Shown piece after piece: positions 9,601 through 21,600 of a stretch of DNA of 35,362 bases. This DNA comes from Priapulus caudatus. Its lineage: Eukaryota > Priapulida > Priapulimorpha > Priapulimorphida > Priapulidae. The notes under the pieces are model-generated. The model saw only the letters and a program-made list of their open reading frames with translations. It was not told the DNA's origin and did no database searches. The stretch lies in assembly GCF_000485595.1 (NCBI RefSeq), contig NW_014577897.1, positions 171,744 through 207,105 on the forward strand, given 5' to 3'. Position 1 is the stretch's first letter. The number at the start of each line of letters is the position of its first letter. Made by a program: the position numbers and the translations under genes.

Positions 9601-12600
9601 CTCATTTAAATGCAACTTTATAGTAAAATGAACTCGAATTAACTTGTCATGATGCTACTTTGAATAATGATTAGTTCATCATTGCACTGTACGTCTTACA
9701 GATTAAGTTTGACAGGTTTGTAAACCTTCCTGCCACATCTCGACACAAACACTGGCCTGCATTTCGATATCTTTACCTCAGGTGGCGGCTTTTGATAGGA
9801 CTGCCTGTGATTATTGACCTGTCAGCTCGCAGTGATGCATCGACAGTCATTGGAGACCTCGGAATCGTGTCCGAGTGTGTCACCAGAATGTCCTCATACT
9901 CCTGCACATCCCGTAGCTGCTTGTCCTCTACCGATTTACGGAGATGACGACGGTTACGCTGCAAGATCATTCCGGATTCCGTTTCGACGGTGTACGATCG
10001 TGTGGACACCTCTTGTTGTACTGTTCCTTGTTTCCACTCCTTCTGTCCTTGCGAAGGTGCAATACGAACAGTGTCACCCACCGTGAGCGGTTCTATGTTT
10101 CTTGCGCCACGATTGTAATAGAGCGCCTGCTTCTCCTTTACAGCCTCTAGTTGACGTGACACAGATTTTGGAATCTGTGGTTTTAGTAGAGTTGCCTTTA
10201 TTGGCAGTAGCGTTTGAGTGCGACGGTTCATTAACCGTTGAGCTGGTCTGCTGTCCATAGACTGTGACGGGGTATTGCGGAAGTCTAGAAGCGCCAAGTA
10301 AGGATCAGTCTTTGAAAATTTGGCTAGGTGCATGAGTCGTTTAGCTGTCTTCACAGCCTGTTCCGCATTCCCATTGCTTTGCGGGTAGCCTGGAGATGAT
10401 GTCTCATGATCAAATCTACATTCACTCGCGAATCTGTGAAACTCCTCCGCACTGAATTGTGGGCCGTTGTCGCTGATTACCGTGTTCGGTACACCGTGCC
10501 GTGCAAACTAAGCACGCAACTTTCTGATCACCGTCGACGACTTCGTATCTGGGAGATAGTCAACTTCTCAAAAGTTTGAGAAATAGTCCACGGTTATGAG
10601 GTAGTTTTTCTCATGCAATGTAAACAGATCACACCGACCTTTGATCACGGTTGGTACGGTATGTCATGGGAAATGAGAGTTTCCTTCTGGTGATTGTTTT
10701 CGTAGGTCCAACAGCTCTCACACCAACTGATGTACTCGCGAATCTCAACACTCATGTTGGGCCAATATACAGTTTCACACAACCTTCGATGCCAATGTGA
10801 GACGAGTGAATTATTGAGGTTATGTCGGAGCGCATTGACCTTGGTATCACTACGCGTTCGCCTCGAAATACAATTCCAGCTTGCACTACGAGTTCGTCAC
10901 GCACGTAGTAGTAGGGTCTGACCTCCCTAGCAGTCATAGAGTATTTCATAGGCCAGCCGCGTAGGATCACATCCTGTAGTACCTTGAGAGTCTCATCCTT
11001 CGCTGTCTCCCGTTGGATCTCTTGTAGACGTGCATCCGTGATTGAAATGTCTTGAGCCATGTTTATGGTATCGTAGTCAAGGAGTTCTGATCCTTCAAGT
11101 TGAGCATCTTTGTCTACCAAGAAAGCGCGACTGAGCGTGTCAGTTAGTACATTGACTTTCCAGGGTGATACATTACTATGAACGTGAACCTCTGTAGACG
11201 TAGCAGCATCCGCTGTAAACGCTTCGGAGCAGGGTGAATAGACTTCTTAGCGATCATTTCGAGAGGATTCTGTTCACTCTGGACGGTGACCTGCCTACCG
11301 TACGTGTAGTGGTGAAATCTCTCGAGTCCGAACACCACTGCAGAGAGTTTTTTTTCTATTTGCACATAGCGCGTTTCTACATCTGTGAGCGCTCGACTTG
11401 CTAATGCAACCGGTTGACCATTTTGAAGGAGAGCGGCTCCAAGTCCTTTTTCCGATGCTCCACATTTTAGAGTGACTTCTTCATTTGCATTAAAGTAACG
11501 CAGTACTGGTTGCGAAGTCACCAGTCGTTTTTATCTTGCGCACCGCATTTGAGTGTGTTTCCAGCCAGCACCACTCCATATCTTGCTGTGTCAGCTTCCT
11601 CAGTGGTTCACATTGGTCACTCAGTCCAGGTAAGAACTTACTCAGGTACGTCACAAATCCAATAAATCGACGCACGCCAGCAACATCAGTCGGTTTCGGC
11701 ATATCTGCGACTGCTTTCACTTTCTCCGGATCAGCTTTTGCGACATTGAGCTGTGATAAGGTGACAGATAAAGCGAACTTCTTTCTGTCGAAGTCGGAGC
11801 TTGCCCTTCGCACGACACCTTTCCAGTAGATTCCTCAGTTTAACGTCATGATCTACGATGGCTTCGTTCTCACATGCCCCTTCGCCGTAGACCAAGATGT
11901 CGTCCACAATACTGTGCACGGCAGGCAGACCCTCAACAGCCTGGTCCTCTCGTCGCTGGTATTCTTCTGGAGCAGATGAGATGCCAAATAGCAAACGAAG
12001 CCAGCGATACCTCCCAAATGGAGTGTTAAATGTAGTGAGTAGCGAGCTCTCTTTGTCTAGTTCTACGTGCCAGAATCCATTCTTTGCGTCCAATATGCTA
12101 AACACTTTGGCTCTGTGTAAGCTCGGCAAGATATCCTCGATAGTCGGAAGAGGATAGTGACTTCTCTTGAGTGCCTTGTTCAGATATTTAGGGTATATGC
12201 AAATACGGAGCTTCTCCGGTTTCAATACCGTCACCATACTTTACACCCATGCAGTAGGTTCAGTCACAGGAGCTATGACCTCCATACTCTCAAGCTTGTC
12301 CGGTTCAGCCTTCAGCCGATCCTTTAACGCAATAGGGACTTTCCTAGAAGGGTGTACGACCGGAGTTACATCAGGGTCGACACTCAGGTGGTATATGTCC
12401 CTTTAAATCTTTCCGTACCCTTGAAGACATCCGCGTACTCGCTTACAATGTCTGACGACGTGTGAGGTTTAGGTACATTCTCTACACTAAGAATGTTTTG
12501 ATGCAGTACTGTAACAAGGTTCATATTCTGTATCAGCATGTTCCCGATCAGAGGTGTGCACTTTTCATTCACCACATCAAAGTCTGCTGTGTGTACTGAT

Positions 12601-15600
12601 CCATTCTTGGGGTTATGTACCTCTAGTAGACACTTCTCCATCGGAGTAACAGTGGTCCTGTTGAACATGCTAAGAATGTTCTTTGTAGGTCTTATTTCTG
12701 CATTTAGTGGTACCAAGTACTTCGGTATAATATCACAACTTGCACCACTGTCCACTTAAAAGTCATCCCGTCGACCACCCACGTCCAGGGCTGCAAAGAT
12801 TTCTCCTGACACCTGCACAGAATTAGAGGTTTCGTCGTGATCTTTGAGAGGTTGCTCATGAACAACGAGAAGCTCATAACAATTTTCTACATAGTAATCA
12901 TCCGTGACTACGTTGATATGCTGTCTCGCACCTTTACTATTATAGCGAGGCTGGTTTCTCCCCTTGTGCAGACTTTCACATTTTGCCTCGAAGTGGTTCG
13001 GTTTGTGGCATTTTTTGCAGATTTGTCTATAGGCAGGACATAGCTCTTGTTTCAGTACATGTGTCTTGCCACAGTACAGACATTCTTTAGCGATTGGTTT
13101 CTCTTCTTTGTAAGGGTGTCCCTTTCTACCTTTGTAGTCTGGACTACTGTACACCTTCCTTGTGTATACCTCACTTTGTGCACTGCGTCCATCTGTTCAT
13201 TGAGTCCATATTGCACAAAGCTGAGAAATGGTGTTTATTCGTTGTAATTCATGTTTTGTTTGCAGCTAGCTGTAACTCTATACAACATTGACGATATTTG
13301 TGTGGTACTTGACGTCTGCCTTGACGGACCATTTCGCGGGTGCTGAAGTATGCGGTTAGTGAATGATGAAGTATTGGGTATTCTTCCGTATGCATTATTT
13401 TTGTGTCCTGATTTTCCTGGTGGGGCATCTCGTCGCGCAATGTCTGACAATCGAACGACCGTGCAATGTAAAGCATATAGAGTCCTAGCATATAACAGCA
13501 TATATTCATATAATGCGATGTATTTGTAACCGTTCATTCCATTTACCTCACCAGCTTTATAAGCAGTAAGGAAATACTGCTCTTGAACCGTGTTCTTCAT
13601 GGTTCGGTGGTTTCTTTGTGTGTTATACCTGTAACTGCCTCAGCAGAATTTGCGTTTGCCGGCTCATGTACAGCTGGCTGATGTGCTGCGCGATGGGAAG
13701 CATCAGTATTGACACTGCTTTGACCAGATAAGTTACAATTAGGGTTTGGTAGTAACTTGTGTGGAAGAGGAGTATTGATGATGGTACTGCTGTCATGACG
13801 TTCTGTAGCAGCACAGAGCAGAGCAATACGCAGAAGAATCAGTTCGATGTTACGAATAGCCACATAATGCGCATACTCTCTCGTACAACATCGTCATCCA
13901 TTTCTTCATGCAATCATGGTGCGATCTCTCTGATGTTCAAATATCAAGTGCTACATAGGACAGGCATCATGGGGCGCTGTGCAACTTATAGTGAAAACGC
14001 CTAAGACTACACGGAAATGGAACCACCGCGAAATCAAAACCTTTGCTCTCGCCACCCCCCCCCCATCTGTACGACCCCCTATCTAAGTCGCGAGTTTCTC
14101 TTACGTTCCAAATCTCTGCCCTCTGTGTTCCTCCTAAAATTCGGACTGTTCACTGCCCAGCTATGGCATCGTGCGCCGGCCTATGCATTCGCGCGCACGA
14201 TCCATAGACTGCCAGCCGCTGCCATACTGTCATAGGACGTTCCCGCCGGTCGCGTGCACCTTGCCGCCGGAACTGCCGCAAGATCTGCAAATCAGCGATT
14301 AGGACTTTCACACACCCTCCTTTCGGCAACACTTCTCTGGTATCCCGCTCTCATCTTGGAGTCTGGCAGCCGGATATCCCGCCGCGTAGCGCGCAAACCG
14401 CGCCTCGGTGGCAATCGTAACACGACTTCGCTGCACCATATCCATCACCTTCAACGGGATTGTTATATATAAGGCAAGCAGCAAGCGTTCGCTGCAGGTT
14501 GAGCAGTTCTGGCGATTGGACGATGGATTTTCACTACCCCATGTAGGCTTGACCATTTTTGCTTGAAATGCTCGTATAACTTTTTTGGCGACTCGCGCGC
14601 CTCGGTTTTGCTGTAAAAACGGCTATTTGCACTTTCTTCTTTGTTTGTTTCTCTGTTGCATGAGTGGTAGTACGCATATGGCGTGCGATACGACGGCGCC
14701 ACCGAACGCCGAGGCTATTAGGCATTGTAGACTGGTACCCGATTTGCCACCTTTACTCCGGAATGATCGCTACACTCAGTAGTGTCAGCGTTGTGGAATG
14801 TCGACCGGTACCACGTTATATGCACAGGGATTGAAAAGCATGGCCGTCTACAACGTCTCATGTTATAAAAAACCCCCCCATTGGGGGAAAAAAAAATTTC
14901 TTCATGTTCCGTCGTTTCATTCGTTAAATTTAATGACGAGCCGCCGAACTGAAATGTTTTTCATCGGGAAGCGTCATCTAATTAAAAAGGAAAGTCGACT
15001 TTTGTTATCGGGCAGACTAACGACTATGAATAAGTATGTAAACAAGCGCTAGATGCAGCTTTACAAATTTTGTTTACATAGCCGGTGCGGTGCGTCGCTA
15101 GCCCCGTGTTCATGTCGAATCTATCATCTTGCAGTTGCAGCCTTGATCTTGCATGCAGACTTGCCAGTCATACACTGATATTTGTACAGTACTTGTCGGG
15201 CTTATTACATTAACTATCATCACGTGACGGGGAAAGTTTGTACTTGCAAGTAAGTTGATAGTGTACGGCCAGATTCGCTCGTATAACTTGTCCATAGACT
15301 GATAGCTAAGGCTTAGCGAACGGTGTTTACTGGCGCACCCGTAAATTAAACCCCACGTAATTCTAAGCGCTACATTGTAATACAGAAATGAATAAAACCC
15401 CTGAATAGTTCCAATTATATTTATATACAGCGTTATTTTTACTGCCTAGTAGCCTAGATCCCTAACATATATACGGATGTATTGCATGTATGTGTTTCGT
15501 CGCCGCCGTTTCGTGCATGTCACTTGCTAAATTTCCTACGTGGTATCTCGGCTTAGCACTTAGTCACTCGATGGGTAACTCCCTGAGGAGGAGCTGGTTC

Positions 15601-18600
15601 CCCCAGTCTATATACGCCTTTGTCGCTTCGGAAGCCATTTCCATACTGTCGGCAAGGTTCGCGACATGCCGAGAATTTCTGCTCCAGTCTTTCTGTGATT
15701 GTCGCGTCCACACCAGCTCGGCTTTACGAAGACGAGACATTACATGTTTTTATAACACGTAACACGCGATCTGTTTCACGTCCAATTGTCGACCCTCTGT
15801 GTCCCCAACTAAAATTGCGGAACTGTTTGCTGGCAGCCTAATGGATCCGTGCCCGCCCGGCCAATTCATTCGCGCGCCACGGATCCACTAGCTGCCACGC
15901 GCTGCATACTGTCGTAGGCACGTTCCCGCGGTTGCCCGTGCCGCACCTCTGCGACCGGAACTCGCGCGCCCAAGATCATGCGCTTAGCGCTTCGGATCAA
16001 ACCTCCTTTCGGGCAACGACTTCTCTAGTATCCCGCTCTCAGTCTGGATTGAGTCCCAGTCTTAGAAATTAAAGTCTAACTTTCCAGGAGGGAGCGGAAG
16101 GACGTTCCAAAAGCCATAGCTATACAGTACTTTGCTACCCAGATCTACTGGTACTCAGAGCTACGACGAGTTTGTCAGAATCGGAGCACTCAGACAACAA
16201 TTTTGACGCGCAATTCTAACAGATAACTCACGAGTTCAGGCATCCCAAACGCATTGACCGCAGCACTTCTGATACCATGTTTCAATATGTTCAGTTAGCC
16301 GAGGAGTGCTAACCATGCAAAATAAGAAGAATATAGAAGAATAAGAAATATATATTTCAATATATTGAAAATGAAACTAAACGGTAAACTGCATTTATTA
16401 CGAATCAAGAGACATGTTCCATTGTTGGCTATATGTCGGATCCTCTAAACTTAGCCAGAGTCAACGCTGCGCATGAGCGATATATATTGTTACAACACTG
16501 ACACAATCTTCTGCCTGCACTACCATTATAGAACTATGAATGGGAAATATAGCGTATACATTTAACGGTGGATCATAGCAACCAACGTGAATATGTAATA
16601 CACATCACAGAAAGATCATGGGCCTTGTACCCGTGAACTGTTGTTATTGAACTTCATCACATAAAAACTGAATACTTTTTATGTTTGATCGCAGGTGCAC
16701 CAGCAATGCGACAAGCAATAATAGGCTCTTGGTTCATCAATGTTCTGGCTAAGGTGTTTGCGGCAGAAGCATACTGGAGTAACCTGCATGACCTTGGTCT
16801 CAAGGTTTACAATTAATTTATTATATCAAACACCTTTCAGAAAAATAATGCGCCCAAAGTTTTGGAATGTGTAAAAATATAAGTGTGATGACGTGCAACT
16901 TGGATAATTAGTTAGCTTACACTATTACAAAACACTGTTCCCATAAACCACCGGCCATGTTTGTACATGTGGCATGTCTAAAGTCAGAGTTCATCAAGCT
17001 CGTGTTTATTGAAGTGAAGATGTAAAATTGTAAATTTAACATGGATTTTTCATACATTTGCCAATAAAGGTGAACACCAACATGTCAGCGAAACAAGGAA
17101 AAGATAAGCAAGACAAAGTATGCAAGCAGATGTCAGTGTTTGAAAATGCTCTACGAAAAAGATTCTACTTCAATCCCCCTCTTGTAAGTATAGTATTAGT
17201 TATGGTATAATCATTGATGAAGTTTTTGTTTTAAAATTCCAGCCAGCTAAGAAGTATAGCGAGTTGTATTACTTACAGTTAAATTCAATATTTATGTAGA
17301 ACTGCACAATGAACCTATGAATCATAAAGAAGTCAATGTACATCAAATTGGCTGAGTGTAGAGTACATGCCATCTTGGAATGTTTGAACAACTGAATATT
17401 CTGAGCAGCAAATATTATGGATGATAGCGTTGAGATAAATATTTGGGACAAATAAATATTGACAGTGCTTCCCTTGTTTGTTTATTATTTGTAGCAATAC
17501 AGACTGTTTAATCACCACTCGTATGAAATATCATACGCAGTGGCTACGGGTATGGTAGCCGTCGGTCGTTAAAGCCACTTTTTGGCGTTAGGGTTAGGGT
17601 TAGGGTTAGGATTAGGGTTAGGGTTAGGTTTAGGGTTATGGTTTATAATATCTCTACATCTGATAAAGATCTAAAGACTCAATGTTTGTCGCACACTAAA
17701 CATTTATTGCAGTTGCTCCACTCCGGTCACAATTCCCGCTCCCCGTGAATCCCCGGATGTTCCCGGTTACAAATAACGCGGATGTTACACAAAGACATTA
17801 CATCTCTCCTTTTGTTTGAAAACGGTCTCGATGCTGTCTATCCATGAAAGTGTACATTGCTGTCTTACATGGTTATCTTACTCGGTTATATCTGAACATA
17901 CTACCAATACTGAATAAATGTTGTGGTACGTTAATAAAATGAAGTAACACATTGTGGTACAATCTCTCAAACTTATCCTAGCTATAAACACACACTATAA
18001 TTTTAACAATTATATAATACGGTTCTGATTCAATTTTAATTCTGTTTAGATTCTCAATGCCGAACTTAAAGAATAATAAAAATTAAACATTAATTTCTGA
18101 CTACATGGTCATTACTTGTCATTACTTGTCGCGAGTATAACGCACTACAATCTTAGAACATAATCATTTAGATATGCTGGTCTGTTCCGGACTCTCGTCG
18201 GTCGATCCGGGATATTTCCCTCTGCGCCTCGATCCGTATCATCTGGAGCATCGTCCTCGTTCGCCTCTGGAACGTCTCCGCTTATCTCATCGGGTTTGTC
18301 TTCCGATTCTAAATCCGGACTGGAGTCATGACAGACAATTGGTCCTCTTTCCCCCTCTATCCTTTTGAAAAAGGATGCATTCCTGGTTATCTTATGGTCA
18401 CCTCTCTTAGCTGTGATGCATGTTCCTTTCTTTTGCGTAACTTCGTAGGGAACTGATGTGTATGGCGTCGAGAGTTTGTTCTCTCTTCGTGCCTTCACCA
18501 GTACATGATCGCCTACTCTGACTCGTGTTTCATGCGCCCTGACATCTGCATACGTCTTCATCCTTTGCTTAGATAACGCCTGAGCCGGTGATATTCCGGT

Positions 18601-21600
18601 TGAGCTATGGGGAGTTGCTCTGTAGTTTCTCAAAAACTTATACAGTTCTTGTTTCCAGTTTAAGTTCTCTATATTGCTTGTTTTCACTGCCTTCCCGATT
18701 GTCCTCATGAATCTCTCGGCTTCACCGTTGGCTTTCGGCCAAAGCGGGGTAATCTTCCGATGTGTGAAACCCAGGTTGTTCGCAAACTCTCTAAATTCCT
18801 TGAAAATGGTGGTCCGTTGTCTGTTTTCACTTCCACCGGTATTCCATATTCGGAGAATATTTTGTCGAACTTCGGGATCGTTGATCTTGCTGTCAATCTG
18901 GTCAGTATCTCTACGACAGGAAAGCGCGAGTAGTCGTCTATAACTACTAACAAGTAGTCGCCACTCGGGAACGGTCCACAAAAGTCAACCGAGACATGTG
19001 TCCATGGCTTCTCTGGCAACTTTGTCATATGCAATGGTTCTTGTCTAGAATCAGGGGTGCTCGCCAAACATGGAACACACTTCTTGCATGTTGTCTCGAC
19101 CATATCATTAATTCCAGGAAACCATACTTTCTGTCGAAGCAGTTGTTTCGTTTTGACAATCCCTTGGTGTCCTTCATGTGCTAAGTTCACAGCGTGCTGT
19201 TGTAACGATGCCGGTAGCACCAACCTAGAGTTGTGCATGAGAACACTGCCATCTGGTGTCGAAATAACTGACAACTCGTCTTTTATCCGCATGAATGCCT
19301 TGGCTTCTGCGTTTCTGAATGGTTCCTTCCATTTTCCAGATGTAATTTTCTGTACTACCTCTTGTAGTATTACGTCCCTTGCTGTTTCTGCTGCAATCTC
19401 TTGCACAGTCATTGCCTTTGGGACTGCATGGCACATTAGAAAGTTCAAATATTCCTCCGCGACCTTAGAGTGCCTATAGGTCCCTGCGGATGATGTAGGA
19501 TGTCGGGACATGTAGTCCGCCGGGTTTTCTGCCCCTGGTCTGTACTCTACAGTGAAGTCGTATGGCTGTAGCCTCAATCTCCACCTTTCTATTCTAGCAC
19601 ACGGCTTGCTCTTCGGATTGTTGAAAATCACCTCTAGCGGTTTGTGATCAGTGACTAGGGTGTATGTTGGAGATCCACAGAGATAAAGATGGAAATGTTC
19701 ACATCCCCATACTATCGCAAGAGCTTCCTTCTCCGTCTGTGAGTATCTTGTTTCGACATCTGACAATGCTTTACTAGCGTATTGGATCACCTTTCCCTCC
19801 TGTGTCAGAATCGCTCCCAGTCCTACCGGGCTGGCGTCCACAAGGAGTTTCGTATCCTTTGTAGTGTCAAAATATGCCATGGCCTCTTCTGTGAGTTTCC
19901 GCTTCAATTGTTCGAATGCGATTTTCTCAGCATGACCCCATCTCCACTCTACCTCTTTGTGTGTCAATGCACGTAGTGGTGCAGTGATCGTTGCAAAGTC
20001 CGAAATAAATCTCGAGACGTAGTTTGCAAGGCCTAGCAGACTACGTATCTCTGCTGGGTTTCGTGGAGCTTCAGCGTTTATAATAGCATCAATCTTCTTG
20101 GGGTCTGGAGACACACCTTCTTTGGAGAATACATACCCAAAGAATTCTACTTGCTTCTTGTTGAACTCACACTTTGACTTATTCAGTGTAATGTTCTTCT
20201 CACGGAGTCTTTCCATGACTTTTCGCAGCCTTTCATCATGGCTTTCTTGGTCCTTACCAAACACCAATATATCGTCACTGATGTTCTTTGCTCCCTCTAG
20301 CCCCTCTAGACAGTTACGAAGTGTCTCTTGGAACTTCTCAGAAGCAGATGAGATTCCGAATATGAGTCTTTTGTATCTTCTCAAACCGACGTGTGTCGTG
20401 AATGTCGTGATGTACCGTGACTCTGGGGCTAGCTCCACCTGGTGGTAGCCTGCGTTCAGATCCAACTTCGTGAACACTGATGCACCATTTAAATCAATGA
20501 GGATGTCGTCGATTGTTGGTGTTATGTGTCTCTCCCGTTGCACTGCCTGGTTTGCTAGTCGCATGTCGACACAAATGCGAATCTCCTCAGGGTTCTTGGG
20601 CTTCGGGGCTACCACTATGGGTGATACCCAGGGTGTGGGACCATCGACCTTCTCTATTATGTCGAGTTTCTCTAGACGTTCTAGCTCTGCCTCTACCTTT
20701 TTCCTAAGGTGGAAAGGTATCCTCCTATGCTGCTGGACAAACTGGTTTGTACACCTTTATCGATGTGTATCGTAACTTGTACGTTTTTGATTTTGCCGAT
20801 TCCCTCAAACCTGTCTCGGAATTCATTTGTAATGGACTCGCCAACAGATGGCGACACCACACGGATTGTGGGAATGATGCCAAGGTCCACAGGCAGTAGT
20901 GTAAGCTGAGCAAACGAGCCAAAATGTCCTTCACTACATAGATAGTAGTTTCTGTACTACCTTGTGTTTTCTCGCCTTCTGATCTCTGTAGTAAACGTGC
21001 TACAATGTCGAATAGGTTTCGTGGAGCCATATGGTAGATCTTCTTATTCGTTCCTTTTGAGCTGCGGCCTATTTCTAAGGGTCTCAAATGTTTCTCATCT
21101 ATTTTATCTACTGTTTCCCCTGTGTCCACGATAATACTCATGGGTTTTTGTCAGATGATCTGCTGCTTTCGGTGAGGACCGAGTTATTTCCTTTATATGG
21201 AAATAATTCGTCTTTCTCAGAGCTTAGTTCCCTGACAGGTGCCTCTATACTGTATGCCTTGTCTTTATATTGACGAGATTTGCACTCTTGGCAAGTGGTT
21301 TGATTTCTTTGACAACTACACATTTTGCCTTTTGCCGGGCAGTTACTTTGATGTGGGAATTCTCTCCGCATCTATAGCACTGTCGGGTCTTTTCTTTTGT
21401 TGCTGTGCACAGGGTTTCCTATAGCTCTGTTTTCCGCGCCCCCTTGCTTTTCCTCTGAAGCTTATCGCGGCTGCCTATTGGTATCATCTGTAACACTTTC
21501 CTCCCTACCGTTGGGATGTTCTATACATGTGGCCTGCTGATCACTCAGTTCGAATCGCACGAGCCAGTGTCAGTAGCTCATCTAGTGTTATATCACTGTC

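Larger units (their letters stand above)
9225..16494 (-). mobile_element. Ty3/gypsy LTR retrotransposon 1, degraded
   Basis: This is an element in antisense orientation inside intron 5. The LTRs at 9225-9412 and 16278-16494 begin TGTAACA and end TGAAACA on the minus strand, and are about 96% identical over their last 125 bp. A polypurine tract lies just before the 3' LTR, and a TGGTATCAGA primer-binding site follows the 5' LTR. Gag zinc knuckles, protease, reverse transcriptase, RNase H and integrase pieces follow in Ty3/gypsy order but are split by stops and frameshifts. The 3.1 kb between the 5' LTR and the zinc knuckles has no recognisable gag start and contains two hairpin-repeat copies, so nested insertions are likely. 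Flanking ACATT and ACACT may be a worn target-site duplication. Confidence 0.92.
8303..16694 (+). other. Intron 5 (8.4 kb) of the fusion gene
   Basis: The intron is defined by the phase-1 donor after exon 5 and the phase-1 acceptor before exon 6. Most of its length is a minus-strand gypsy retrotransposon (9225-16494). The left part, 8303-9224, carries a short direct repeat and no gene. Confidence 0.8.

Noticed and set aside
19782-19976. Plus-strand open frames across 18174-20909
   Set aside because: Antisense shadows of the gypsy 2 pol frames, which carry all the recognisable motifs on the minus strand.
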